The notes beneath the pieces were generated by a model. The model was given only the letters and a program-made list of their open reading frames with translations, was not told where the DNA came from and did no database searches. A program made the translations under genes and the position numbers. A DNA stretch of 26,774 nucleotides from Bacteroidales bacterium (GTDB lineage Bacteria > Bacteroidota > Bacteroidia > Bacteroidales > UBA932): positions 1-26,774 of the forward strand of contig JAIKYL010000010.1 in assembly GCA_024683255.1 (NCBI GenBank), given 5' to 3'. Each line of letters opens with the position of its first letter. Positions within the stretch are counted from its first letter, which is position 1. Shown one piece after another: positions 16,118-23,860 of the stretch.

Positions 16118-17116
16118 ATGGCAGACAAAGTTAAGAAACGCTACCTGTTCCCGCAGGATTATATGGCCGACCCGTCCGTACATGTGTTCGACGGCAAGCT
16201 TTACATCTATCCTTCCCACGACTGGGAATCGGCCGCTCCGGACGATGACTTCGGCAGCGAGTACGATATGAAGGACTACCACGTGCTTTCCCTGGAAGGC
16301 CCGGATCCCATGACTTCCCCCGTGAAGGACAATGGCGTTGCCCTGGACATCAAGGACGTTCCCTGGGCCCGCCGCCAGCTGTGGGACAACGAGGTGGTGA
16401 AAGGCCGCGACGGCAAGTATTATATGTATTTCCCCGCCAAGGACAAGACGGACATCTTCCGCTGCGGCGTTGCCGTGTCGGACTCCCCCACCGGCCCCTT
16501 CAAGGCCATGCCTGATCCCATCCGCGGCAGCTATTCCATTGACTACGCCATCCTGCACGACGATGCGGACGACGAGTACTATATGTACTTCGGCGGCATC
16601 TGGGGCGGTCAGCTCCAGCGCTACGAGGACAATCTGGCCAAGGACAACGGCACTTCTTATCCGGCCGATGACCAGCCCGCCGTTCCGGCCCGCGTGGTGA
16701 AGCTCTCCAAAGACATGCTCCAGTTCGCAGAGGATCCCAAGCCGGTTGTGCTCCTGGACGAGGACGGTAAGCCCATCACCGTGGGTGACAACGAGCGCCG
16801 CTTCTTCGAAGCCAGCTGGATGCACAAGTACAACGGCAAGTATTACTTCAGCTATTCCACCGGAGACACGCACAAGCTGTGCTATGCCATCGGCGACAAT
16901 CCTTACGGCCCGTTCACCTACAAGGGTGTTATCCTCACCCCCGTGTTTGGCTGGACCACCCATCACTGCATTGTGGAATACAATGGAAAATGGTGGCTCT
17001 TCCACCACGACAGCGGCATCTCCAAGGGCATCAACCGCCTCCGGAGCCTCAAGGTTTGTGAACTGAAGTACAATCCGGACGGAACCATCCGGACCATTGA
17101 AGGACTAGACGAATAA
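16118..17116 (+). CDS. GH43 glycosidase, cytoplasmic (beta-xylosidase or arabinofuranosidase)
   Basis: 332 residues, one five-bladed propeller with no signal peptide and no accessory domain, so cytoplasmic. The GH43 catalytic set is visible: general base D18 in MADPSVHV, pKa-tuning D142 in SIDYAIL and general acid E231 in RRFFEASW. Aromatic segments [10 protein letters not shown] and [12 protein letters not shown] line the blades. It would cut xylose or arabinose from short oligosaccharides brought in by the GPH transporter just upstream (16 bp). Subfamily and exact bond cannot be decided by eye. Its last 12 bases overlap the 3' end of the convergent ABC gene, leaving no space for a terminator. 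Confidence 0.9.
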   Translation: MADKVKKRYLFPQDYMADPSVHVFDGKLYIYPSHDWESAAPDDDFGSEYDMKDYHVLSLEGPDPMTSPVKDNGVALDIKDVPWARRQLWDNEVVKGRDGKYYMYFPAKDKTDIFRCGVAVSDSPTGPFKAMPDPIRGSYSIDYAILHDDADDEYYMYFGGIWGGQLQRYEDNLAKDNGTSYPADDQPAVPARVVKLSKDMLQFAEDPKPVVLLDEDGKPITVGDNERRFFEASWMHKYNGKYYFSYSTGDTHKLCYAIGDNPYGPFTYKGVILTPVFGWTTHHCIVEYNGKWWLFHHDSGISKGINRLRSLKVCELKYNPDGTIRTIEGLDE

Positions 17117-17758
17117 GCCGTCCTTCATGTGACAGGTTCTGTCGCACATCTGGGCCAGACCGGCGTCATGGGTAACGATGACAATGGTTTGGCCTAATTG
17201 TTTTCTCAGCTGAAAGAACAGAGCGTGGATGTCCTCCTTGGTGCGGCTGTCCAGGTTGCCGGACGGCTCGTCGGCAAAGAGGATGGCGGGCTGGTTCACC
17301 AGGGCGCGGGAAATGGCCACCCGCTGCTGCTCGCCGCCGGAAAGCTCCGAAGGCTTATGGGTAACGCGCTCTTCCAGGCCCACGGTCTTGAGCAGTTCCA
17401 GGGCCTTTTCTCGGGCTTCTTTCCGCGAAGTTCCGCCAATGAGCGCAGGGATCATCACGTTCTCCAGTGCCGTGAATTCCGGCAGCAGGTGATGCGCCTG
17501 GAACACAAAGCCGATACGCTTGTTCCGGAAGGCCGACAGCTGCTTCTGCGGCAGGTGCAGCACATCCGTTCCCTCGATGATGAGTGAACCGCCGTCCGGC
17601 GTGGAAAGCGTACCCAGGATTTGCAGCAGCGTGGATTTTCCCGCTCCGGAAGCGCCCATGATCGACACCACTTCCTGCGGTTCCACCTGGAAATTGACCC
17701 CTTTGAGTACCTTAAGGGAGCCGAAGCTTTTCTCTATGTTCTTGGCGTCTATGATCAT
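17105..17758 (-). CDS. ABC transporter ATP-binding protein, LolD/MacB-like
   Basis: 217-residue ABC ATPase of the MacB/LolD class. Walker A is GASGAGKST (35-43), the Q-loop [20 protein letters not shown] follows, the signature is LSGGEQQR (139-146), Walker B is ILFADEP (159-165) and the D-loop SGNLD and H-loop VTHD are present. LolD with LolC/LolE releases lipoproteins from the inner membrane for the outer membrane. No permease gene is adjacent, so lolD is the best guess rather than proven; an FtsE- or MacB-type role is possible. Its -7 box ends 8 nt before the ATG, so the mRNA is probably leaderless. Confidence 0.88.
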   Translation of the reverse strand: MIIDAKNIEKSFGSLKVLKGVNFQVEPQEVVSIMGASGAGKSTLLQILGTLSTPDGGSLIIEGTDVLHLPQKQLSAFRNKRIGFVFQAHHLLPEFTALENVMIPALIGGTSRKEAREKALELLKTVGLEERVTHKPSELSGGEQQRVAISRALVNQPAILFADEPSGNLDSRTKEDIHALFFQLRKQLGQTIVIVTHDAGLAQMCDRTCHMKDGLFV

Positions 17759-17765
17759 ACTATGG

Positions 17766-17796
17766 CAAAGGTACGATTATTTTGTGCGATTGCAAA
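17766..17796 (-). promoter_or_regulatory. Promoter for the LolD-like gene
   Basis: Minus strand: TTTG (17796-17793), 19 nt, TACCTTTG (17773-17766). Both boxes are exact. The G of the -7 box is 8 nt before the ATG at 17758. It interleaves with the tRNA-Pro promoter on the other strand. Confidence 0.75.
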
Positions 17797-17812
17797 AATA
17801 ACCGTACCTTTG
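17781..17812 (+). promoter_or_regulatory. Promoter for tRNA-Pro
   Basis: TTTG (17781-17784), 20 nt, TACCTTTG (17805-17812), then the tRNA 5' end at 17823. Exact consensus at the expected distance. Confidence 0.78.
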
Positions 17813-17822
17813 CTTTTACACT

Positions 17823-17896
17823 CGGGGTGTGGCGCAGTTGGCTAGCGCATCTGCTTTGGGAGCAGAGGGTCGTGTGTTCGAGTCACATCACCCCGA
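17823..17896 (+). tRNA. tRNA-Pro (anticodon TGG)
   Basis: 74 nt that fold fully: acceptor CGGGGTG (17823-17829) with CACCCCG (17889-17895), D stem GCGC/GCGC (17832-17835, 17845-17848), anticodon stem TCTGC/GCAGA with loop TTTGGGA (anticodon TGG at 17857-17859) and T arm GTGTG-TTCGAGT-CACAT. Discriminator is A17896. CCA is not encoded, as is usual here. It reads proline CCN codons, chiefly CCA and CCG. The hydrolase gene converges on it with 7 bp between. Confidence 0.95.
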
Positions 17897-17903
17897 CAGG
17901 ACC

Positions 17904-18809
17904 TTAATCTATCAAATCGTTTTTCTCCACGGTCCAGCCTTCGCGCTGGGAAAGGCCGCAGGCATTGCCCTGGAAGAGCTTGGCTGCTTCCTTGTCTCCC
18001 TTGAGCTGCCACTTGAGCCAGGCCACTGCCGGGATGGCGAATTCGCCGCCGTAGGGCTTGGAGTACGTGCCACCGTGGCCCACCGGGTAGTTGGCGGCAA
18101 AGGCCGGGACGTTCACCAGGCGGTGGAAGTCGTCCATACCGTTCTCATAGGCAATGTCTTCCGAACCGCCCAGGATATAGATGACGGGCACCTTGATCTC
18201 CTGCAGCTTCTCCTTCACGGGCATGGGCATGCCAGAAACGGCGGTGCCGGGATTCAGGAACAGGCCGCTATTGCAGATCATGATAGTGGTAAGCCGGGGA
18301 TCGGCCGAATTCTCCAGGGTCTGGAGACCGCCGCAGGACATGCCGGCAGCAGCGATGTGATTCACATCCAGACGGCCGTAGTACGGGCTTTCCTTATCGG
18401 CATTCTGCGCCAGCGCCCAGTCTATGGACTCAATCTGCTGGGCCGATGTGGACATGGGGCCACGGAAAGGCTTGTCCTCCATGGGAATGTGACCCGTGGC
18501 GATGACCATGAAGCCGTTGGAGGCAATCTCGTTCAGGAACTTGTAGTGCTCCCAGGGGGAGTTGGTGCAGGCGCCGTTGCCCCATACCAGGATGGGCAGC
18601 GGGTTCTTCTTGCCGAAGGCCGACAGGTCTTCCGGAACAAAGATGGTGTGGGCCTCCAGGGAAGGATCTTCCAGCATGAGAGCCTTGTACGGGCCGCTGC
18701 CGCCCTCTTCCACCGTGCGGGACTGGGTGAAGACGGGGTTCACGGGACCGCTGGCGCAGGCGACCGCCATCAGGACGCCAGCCAGCATGGAAACAAATGA
18801 AAACTTCAT
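17904..18809 (-). CDS. Exported alpha/beta hydrolase
   Basis: 301 residues with an N-terminal hydrophobic signal (to about residue 18). VACAS at 16-20 could be a lipobox with C18, though position -3 is Ala rather than Leu. The fold is alpha/beta hydrolase of the dienelactone or PET-hydrolase-like group: the oxyanion region LVWGNGACTN (74-83), nucleophile S158 in AGMSCGG, candidate acid D218 in GGSEDIAYENG and His245 in PVGHGGTY. It probably hydrolyses an ester outside the cytoplasm. An acetyl- or feruloyl-type esterase acting on plant polymers is a guess from the wider context. It lies 18 bp after the DUF2207 gene and is likely on the lemA transcript. Confidence 0.82.
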   Translation of the reverse strand: MKFSFVSMLAGVLMAVACASGPVNPVFTQSRTVEEGGSGPYKALMLEDPSLEAHTIFVPEDLSAFGKKNPLPILVWGNGACTNSPWEHYKFLNEIASNGFMVIATGHIPMEDKPFRGPMSTSAQQIESIDWALAQNADKESPYYGRLDVNHIAAAGMSCGGLQTLENSADPRLTTIMICNSGLFLNPGTAVSGMPMPVKEKLQEIKVPVIYILGGSEDIAYENGMDDFHRLVNVPAFAANYPVGHGGTYSKPYGGEFAIPAVAWLKWQLKGDKEAAKLFQGNACGLSQREGWTVEKNDLID

Positions 18810-18827
18810 AGTATTAGGGTTTTAGCA

Positions 18828-20492
18828 TTATCTTCCGCCACCGCCGAAACCACCGCCGGAGAAGCCGCCGCCACCGCCGAAGGACGAATGGCCGCCGCCA
18901 CCGGAAACGCTGCCTGCCTTGGCATAGGCACTCTGCAGCGCCGACGTGGAAATGGCGTTGGTGTGGTTAATCACATACAGCATGGTGTAGGTATCCAGGC
19001 CGGTATTCTGCACCACTTCCTGGAACTCGGCCGGATAGAGTTTCTTGAACTGCTCGGCCACCTTGTCGGCAATGCCGTACAACTGGGCAAACACCAGGTA
19101 GTCCTTCCAGAGGCCCACCTCCACGGCTTCGCGCTGTTTGGACAGGGTGAAGTCCTTCAGGAAGTTCTTGAACTCAATCACATGGCAGGCCTCGCGGGCG
19201 CCTTCTTCCGTAGTCTTGGTCCCCTCCTTGAAATAGTGCTTCACATGGAACCAGTTCTTGCCACGCGCCTTGGCCCGGTCCGGCCAGGCCGTCATCTTGG
19301 CATAGTTCTTTTTGGACCAGCGCTCGAACTCGTTCTTCTCCAGAATGAGATTCTCCCCGCTGGCTGCACGGGCATAGCGGTACAGGGCGTCTTCCACATC
19401 ATTGGCAAAGGAAGTATCTTCCTCGAAGGAAAGGTTCACCCGTTTGGTGGACTTGGGATCGGCCACCACCTTTACGTCTTTGTTCAGGATCCAGCGCAGG
19501 AACAGGGCTCCAATGAGGTTCTTGACTGACGGATTGGTGGCAAAACGCTTTCCGTGTTCCAGCGCATAGAAGGCGGCAAAGAGGTCTCCCTCCACCGGAA
19601 TGTCCCGGTACCATTCGGTAATTTTCTGCTTGCCGAAGAGGGATTTCTTGTATTTGTAGCCCAGCGCACTGGCAATACCGGCGTAGATGAGGAAGAGGAT
19701 GGGAACGACAGCCAGCAGGAGGAAGAAGACCACGAAGGCCCAAGGCATCTGGTCATCATCGGCCCCGTAAGAACTTCCGTCCAGGGCCTCCTGCAGCATA
19801 TTGTCAAAAGGACCGCCACGCTCCACTGCGGGGTGGAAAATGCCTTTGTCAAAGGCCACCAGGGCAATGAGCTTGCTCCGGTATTCAAACGCTTCGGCCG
19901 ATTCCGCCACCACATTTCCGCTGCGCACATTGATGTCTCCGTAATAGCCGAAGCCCCACACGCGGGTGTTATCCGTAGTCCACTGCGGGCAGTTGAAAGC
20001 CGGGGAAATGACCACCCGGACATGCTCCGGCGCTGCCGCCAGGCCGGGATTCACGAACATGAAGTTGAAGCCGTCGGCATCGTCCATGGCCTGCACCAGG
20101 CCGGTGACCCGGAAACGGGCGCTCCACTTGTGGTCTCCGTATTCACCCAGGCCCCAGCACAGCTCCACGCCATTACGCTTACGCACAATGCCGCATTTGC
20201 CGGCCTTGCGGCTGAAGCTCCAGTCCACGTCCCACCTGTCCCCAACACTCTCGAACGGCTGCCCGTTTTCACTCACGGACAAGTCGCTCACCGTCATGTC
20301 CCCCAAGTTGCCGATGGGCACATACCATTCCGTCCAGCCGGTGCTGGAGGGAGCCCGGACGTCCCAGCGCTGGGTGATCCAGGCACTGCCGTCCTCCTGC
20401 AACTCCACGGTGATGTCTATGTCGCGGATTTGCTGAGCGCTGGCGGCAAAGCCCAGGGCCGCCGCCAGCAAAAAGGTGAAAAAGCGTCTCAC
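18828..20492 (-). CDS. DUF2207-family membrane protein
   Basis: 554 residues: signal peptide (to about ASAQQ, 17-21), an extracytoplasmic domain of about 230 residues starting QIRDIDITVELQEDGSAWITQRWDV, which is the DUF2207 N-terminal pattern, a strong membrane span (about 260-285), a cytoplasmic region, and a Gly/Ser-rich tail ending GGFGGGGR. Function in the family is unknown. Pairing with lemA is a recurrent arrangement. The start is a GTG at 20490-20492, sharing one base with the lemA stop (TAGTG); the signal peptide right after it supports this start. The Gly-rich end resembles that of other lemA-linked membrane proteins. Confidence 0.85.
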   Translation of the reverse strand: MRRFFTFLLAAALGFAASAQQIRDIDITVELQEDGSAWITQRWDVRAPSSTGWTEWYVPIGNLGDMTVSDLSVSENGQPFESVGDRWDVDWSFSRKAGKCGIVRKRNGVELCWGLGEYGDHKWSARFRVTGLVQAMDDADGFNFMFVNPGLAAAPEHVRVVISPAFNCPQWTTDNTRVWGFGYYGDINVRSGNVVAESAEAFEYRSKLIALVAFDKGIFHPAVERGGPFDNMLQEALDGSSYGADDDQMPWAFVVFFLLLAVVPILFLIYAGIASALGYKYKKSLFGKQKITEWYRDIPVEGDLFAAFYALEHGKRFATNPSVKNLIGALFLRWILNKDVKVVADPKSTKRVNLSFEEDTSFANDVEDALYRYARAASGENLILEKNEFERWSKKNYAKMTAWPDRAKARGKNWFHVKHYFKEGTKTTEEGAREACHVIEFKNFLKDFTLSKQREAVEVGLWKDYLVFAQLYGIADKVAEQFKKLYPAEFQEVVQNTGLDTYTMLYVINHTNAISTSALQSAYAKAGSVSGGGGHSSFGGGGGFSGGGFGGGGR

Positions 20493-21037
20493 TAGATAAC
20501 CGGGTAATCTTTCTTGGAAGTATCCTCGGCAAGGTATTCGCGGGCAGGGAAACCCAGGATGCCGGCCACCAGGGAACCGGGGAACATGCGTACCTGGTTG
20601 TTGTACTTGGTAACGGTATCGTTGAAGGTCATGCGGGCCAGGCGTACGTTCTCCTCGTACTCCTTGATGCTGTCCATGGTCTTGGCGTAGTTCTCGTTGG
20701 CTTTCAGTTCCGGATACTGCTCTGCAATGGCGATGAGCTTGGCGCTCATTTCCCGGAGGGCGGCTTCGTTGGCATTGATATCGGCCACGGTGGGATTGGC
20801 CGATGTGGTAATCTTGCGCTGCTCGATAACCTTCTGCAGGGTATCGGCCTCGTAGGAGGCATATTCGCGGGTAAGCTTTACCAGGGCCGCGATGGCGTCG
20901 TAACGGCTCACCTGCTGCACGTTAATCTGCTTCAGGGCATTTTTGCAAAGTTCGTCGCTCTGAACGAGTTTGTTCTGAACGGAGATGCCCCAGAGAACCA
21001 GCAGGGCAACAATGATAATGACAATAATCCAGGTCAT
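20492..21037 (-). CDS. lemA: LemA family protein
   Basis: 181 residues: an N-terminal membrane helix (about 2-20) then a long helical bundle. QNKLVQSDELCKNALKQINVQQVSRYDAIAALVKLTREYASYE and the closing FPGSLVAGILGFPAREYL (about 153-170) are clear LemA marks. The protein is membrane-anchored; its role is not well defined. It leads a run with DUF2207 (one-base overlap) and the alpha/beta hydrolase. No exact TAnnTTTG box was found in the ~85 bp upstream, so its promoter is uncertain. Confidence 0.93.
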   Translation of the reverse strand: MTWIIVIIIVALLVLWGISVQNKLVQSDELCKNALKQINVQQVSRYDAIAALVKLTREYASYEADTLQKVIEQRKITTSANPTVADINANEAALREMSAKLIAIAEQYPELKANENYAKTMDSIKEYEENVRLARMTFNDTVTKYNNQVRMFPGSLVAGILGFPAREYLAEDTSKKDYPVI

Positions 21038-21123
21038 AGTATTAATAGTTTAAGAGTTTGTACAATCGCAAACACAAATTTGCAAATAATTGCGGGAAAA
21101 TGCAAATGGGAGGATATATACGA

Positions 21124-21151
21124 AAAATGACGGCCTTTCGGTCGTCATTTT
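21124..21151 (-). terminator. Intrinsic terminator of tRNA-Leu
   Basis: Arms 21124-21135 and 21140-21151 pair over 12 bp with one mismatch or wobble around TTTC. On the minus strand the stem ends in a run of T (CATTTTTCG). It begins 4 bases past the 3' end of the tRNA. Confidence 0.75.
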
Positions 21152-21154
21152 CTG

Positions 21155-21237
21155 TGCGGGTGAGAAGAGTCGAACTTCCACGGGCTAATGCCCACCACCC
21201 CCTCAAAGTGGCGTGTCTACCATTTCACCACACCCGC
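21155..21237 (-). tRNA. tRNA-Leu (anticodon GAG)
   Basis: 83 nt with the long variable arm of a class II tRNA. On the minus strand the acceptor is GCGGGTG (21237-21231) with CACCCGC (21162-21156) and discriminator A (21155). The D region has GGTAGACACGC, the anticodon stem CCACT/GGTGG holds loop TTGAGGG with anticodon GAG (21204-21202), the variable arm is GGGC-ATTA-GCCC, and the T loop is TTCGACT. CCA is not encoded. It reads CTC and CTT leucine codons. Confidence 0.94.
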
Positions 21238-21251
21238 AGGGATTGGGACTG

Positions 21252-21282
21252 CAAAGATAAGTACCTTTTTTGAAATCCCAAA
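21252..21282 (-). promoter_or_regulatory. Promoter for tRNA-Leu
   Basis: Minus strand: TTTG (21282-21279), 19 nt, TATCTTTG (21259-21252), 14 bases before the tRNA 5' end. Both boxes exact. Confidence 0.75.
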
Positions 21283-21298
21283 ACTTTTGGCCATTTTT

Positions 21299-22021
21299 TT
21301 ACAGGCCGCGGAGGAATGTGGCCTGGGACGGGGAACCCTCGAAGGACAGGCAGCATACATCTATCTTTTCCCCGGCCTTGTAGACATCCATGTAAAGGTC
21401 TCCAAACATCTGGTTCCAGCCGGTAGCGCCCCTGCCGCGGGTATTCAGATAGCGGAGGGAGGAGTTGACATAGGTCTGGAAGGTACAGCTGTAAGTGGAC
21501 TTCTTCACAGAGCTGTTCTGCTTCTTGTTGTCTTTCCACTCTTTCCTTTCCCCGGAAAGGGAAACCACCCAACCCAGGGTGGTATCGGCCTCATCCTCCG
21601 GGACATACTTCACCGCCTTCATGGAGAAGGTAGTGGGGTATTCGTTCTCCTCCGAGCCGAAGACATAGTCTCCGGAGAAGGTGAATGACCAGGTATCGGC
21701 CGCATCGCAGTGAAGGGTGAGGCCGTTCAGGTGGCTGTCATCGGCCTTCACGGTCCAGGTGGCGCCCACGGTGGTGAGCCGCTTGTCAAAGGTAAAATGC
21801 GCGCTCTTCTCCACCCCGCGTTCGCTGATATTCAGGGCCAGTTCCAGTTCGTCCAGCACATCCGTGACCAGATTATCGGCAATATACATCATGTAGGTAC
21901 GTGCTTCCTGATTGTTGATCACGGAGCGTCCGCCAACGATGTCCGGTTCGTCCAGATAGTCCCCCCGCATGCAGGAAGCGGCCACAAGGGCCATGGTGAG
22001 TATTGCAATATATCTTTTCAT
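21299..22021 (-). CDS. Lipoprotein of unknown function
   Basis: 240 residues with a lipoprotein signal: MKR, a hydrophobic run and VAASC with the lipidated Cys at 17. The mature part looks like a beta-rich domain (TWTVKADDSHLNGLTLHCDAADTWSFTFSGDYVFGSEENEYPTTFSMKAV). I do not recognise a family. It starts 12 bases after the barrel gene on the same strand, so the two probably form one transcript and may work together at the outer membrane. The K-(D/E)2 surface-export signal reported for Bacteroidota lipoproteins is not evident after the Cys (MRGDYLDEP). Confidence 0.8.
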   Translation of the reverse strand: MKRYIAILTMALVAASCMRGDYLDEPDIVGGRSVINNQEARTYMMYIADNLVTDVLDELELALNISERGVEKSAHFTFDKRLTTVGATWTVKADDSHLNGLTLHCDAADTWSFTFSGDYVFGSEENEYPTTFSMKAVKYVPEDEADTTLGWVVSLSGERKEWKDNKKQNSSVKKSTYSCTFQTYVNSSLRYLNTRGRGATGWNQMFGDLYMDVYKAGEKIDVCCLSFEGSPSQATFLRGL

Positions 22022-22033
22022 AACCTTCCTCCT

Positions 22034-22654
22034 TTAAAACCTTACACCAATACCAATCCGCCCGCCGCGGATCACGCTGCCGAAGCAGAGCTCCGCATTT
22101 CCGTAGATACGCTGCCCGCCCCATTCTGCGGCCAACGGAACCACTTCCCAGGCAAAATTCACGGGCTTTGCCGTGCTCAGCAGGTCTCCGAAAGTGAACT
22201 GAACACCGGCTGCTGCCTTTACATACAGGCGGAAATGCGCCCCGCTTGGGATCATGGCTTTTACTTGGGGAAGCAGACTTATCATCTGCTCGTCAAAGAC
22301 CTCGGCCGGCTTGTTTCCCAGCTTATACCAGAATTTTCCGGACAAGTTACCCCAGTTGGTCTGGGCGCCCACACGGAGCCATTTGTTAAGGATATAGTTG
22401 TAACTGACGGTAACAACCGGACCGCTTTCCAGGGCATAGTGCGGCTCATAAAGGTCGTAAAGATCCCCTATGTGCGACTGGTCGCTAAGATCGTCGAACA
22501 GCATGTTATAATGCGTGGCATTTTCGTTGTCCACCTGGACGAATTCCGCCTTGTAGCCACCCAAGAAAGCATTGATCTCATGCCGACCCTGGGCCCGAAG
22601 CTGCAGCCCGCAGACAAGGAGAAGCCCCGTAAAAATTATCAGTTTTCTATTCAT
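22034..22654 (-). CDS. Outer-membrane beta-barrel protein, unknown function
   Basis: 206 residues with a signal peptide ending near LRAQG (19-23). Alternating amphipathic strands (EINAFLGGYKAEF, VVTVSYNYILNKWLRVGAQTNWG, HFRLYVKAAAGVQFTFG) and a terminal RIGIGVRF ending in Phe are typical of a small outer-membrane barrel recognised by BamA. No enzymatic motif is seen. It leads a two-gene unit with the lipoprotein downstream and is transcribed away from rpsP from a promoter that interleaves with the rpsP promoter. Confidence 0.8.
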   Translation of the reverse strand: MNRKLIIFTGLLLVCGLQLRAQGRHEINAFLGGYKAEFVQVDNENATHYNMLFDDLSDQSHIGDLYDLYEPHYALESGPVVTVSYNYILNKWLRVGAQTNWGNLSGKFWYKLGNKPAEVFDEQMISLLPQVKAMIPSGAHFRLYVKAAAGVQFTFGDLLSTAKPVNFAWEVVPLAAEWGGQRIYGNAELCFGSVIRGGRIGIGVRF

Positions 22655-22720
22655 AAATATCGTTTCTATGCTTTTTAAACCGAGAAATGGCCGAATCTTG
22701 CACCAAGAAGCTTAAAAAGC

Positions 22721-22752
22721 TTTGCAAAGTTAAATGATTCTTTGTACCTTTG
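22721..22752 (+). promoter_or_regulatory. Promoter for rpsP-rimM
   Basis: TTTG (22721-22724), 20 nt, TACCTTTG (22745-22752); both boxes exact. The leader to the ATG at 22812 is about 53 nt. AAGCTT occurs three times around it (22708, 22717, 22754), the first two forming a short inverted repeat. Confidence 0.78.
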
Positions 22753-22756
22753 CAAG
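22725..22756 (-). promoter_or_regulatory. Promoter for the barrel-lipoprotein unit
   Basis: Minus strand: CTTG (22756-22753), 20 nt, TAACTTTG (22732-22725). The -7 box is exact and the -33 box has one mismatch. Leader is about 64 nt. It overlaps the rpsP promoter almost completely. Confidence 0.55.
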
Positions 22757-22811
22757 CTTTTACGAGTTAGAAGCAATACGCTATTAACATTATTAAACAA
22801 ACAGATTCACA

Positions 22812-23375
22812 ATGGCTGTTAAAATTAGACTCCAGCGCCACGGTAAGAAGAATTTCGCATTCTTCCACATTGTAGTGGCCGATTCCCGCGCACCGCGCGA
22901 TGGTAAATTCATCGAGCAGCTTGGCTCCTACAACCCCAACACCAATCCTGCCACCATCATTCTGGACGGTGACAAGACCCTGGCTTGGCTCAAGGTTGGT
23001 GCCCAGCCCACGCTCACTGCCCGCCGCATCCTCTCCTACGAGGGTGTCATGCTTCGCAAGCATCTGGCCGAAGGCGTAGCCAAGGGTGCCCTCACCCAGG
23101 CCGAGGCCGACGCCAAGTTCGCTGCCTGGAAAGCCCAGCGCGACGAAAAGATCGCTGCCAAGAAGACCGGCATCAAGAACGATGAAATTGCAAAGGCAAA
23201 GGCCACCAAGGCCGCTGAGGCCCAGGTAAATGAAGCCCGCGCCAAGGCTATCGCCGCCAAGAAGGCGGAGGCCGAAGAGGCTGCCCGTAAGGCTGCCGAA
23301 GAGGCCGCTGCAGCTGCCGAACCGGCAGAAGAAGCAGCCGAAGCCGAAGCCCCTGCGGAGACGCCTGCAGAGTAA
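22812..23375 (+). CDS. rpsP: Small ribosomal subunit protein bS16 with long charged tail
   Basis: 187 residues. The first ~80 are the S16 core ([56 protein letters not shown]). The remaining ~100 form a helical Ala/Lys/Glu tail that becomes wholly Ala/Glu/Pro at the end. E. coli S16 is 82 residues, and the long tail is usual in Bacteroidales. It helps 30S assembly. The TAA overlaps the rimM ATG by one base (TAATG). Own promoter at 22721-22752. Confidence 0.97.
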   Translation: MAVKIRLQRHGKKNFAFFHIVVADSRAPRDGKFIEQLGSYNPNTNPATIILDGDKTLAWLKVGAQPTLTARRILSYEGVMLRKHLAEGVAKGALTQAEADAKFAAWKAQRDEKIAAKKTGIKNDEIAKAKATKAAEAQVNEARAKAIAAKKAEAEEAARKAAEEAAAAAEPAEEAAEAEAPAETPAE

Positions 23376-23860
23376 TGCTGCGCATCGCCCAGGTACTGAA
23401 ATCCAACGGGACGGAAGGAGAACTGCTCATCAGCTTCTTCGACGTGGCCCCGGAGGATATCGACCTCCAGGAACCGGTATACATCGAATTCGATGGACTG
23501 CCGGTTCCCTTTTATTTTGAATCTTTCACCCAAAGGGGTAACAATCGCGCCCTGGTGCGTCTAACCGGCGTGCGTAATCTTAAGGATGCCGATGAGCTGG
23601 CCGGCCGCGCCATCTTTGCCGACTACTTTGAAGAGGAGAGCGGGACGGATCTCTCCGGCTGGACCGTCATAGATGAGCAGCATATCGGCATCGTAGGCTT
23701 TGTAAGCGGCTACGAGGATATTCCCGGCAACCCCTGCATCTGGGTCCGGCGTCCGGATGGCAACGAGGTGCTCCTTCCCCTCCACGAAGACCTGGTCCAG
23801 TGGATGGATGAGAGCTCAAAACAAATCTCCCTTATTATTCCGGAAGGTCTGCTGGAATAA
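23375..23860 (+). CDS. rimM: Ribosome maturation factor RimM
   Basis: 161 residues, close to the family's usual 170. It binds S19 and helps 30S head maturation. The N-terminal domain has IAQVLKSNGTEGELLISFF (4-22), where G12 and G15 fit the family HGxxGE pattern though the His is replaced, then VRLTGVRNLKDADELAGRAIF. The C-terminal PRC-barrel-like half holds GWTVIDEQHIGIVGFVSGYED and LLPLHEDLVQ. It is coupled to rpsP by a one-base overlap. The stop (TAA, 23858-23860) directly abuts the stop of the convergent aldehyde dehydrogenase gene. Confidence 0.92.
   Translation: MLRIAQVLKSNGTEGELLISFFDVAPEDIDLQEPVYIEFDGLPVPFYFESFTQRGNNRALVRLTGVRNLKDADELAGRAIFADYFEEESGTDLSGWTVIDEQHIGIVGFVSGYEDIPGNPCIWVRRPDGNEVLLPLHEDLVQWMDESSKQISLIIPEGLLE

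Noticed and set aside
18831..18905. Gly-rich repeat tract as a tandem DNA repeat or phase-variable locus
   Set aside because: The repeats are imperfect GGA/GGC/GGT codons encoding the tail of the DUF2207 protein; there is no uniform repeat unit.
21278..21297. CCAAAA-C-TTTTGG hairpin followed by a T-run on the plus strand as a terminator
   Set aside because: No plus-strand gene precedes it; the AT-rich symmetry sits at the -33 box of tRNA-Leu and is probably incidental.
23220..23370. Ala/Glu-rich tract in rpsP as an expansion or assembly error
   Set aside because: Charged Ala-rich tails on S16 are usual in Bacteroidales and the codons vary along the tract.
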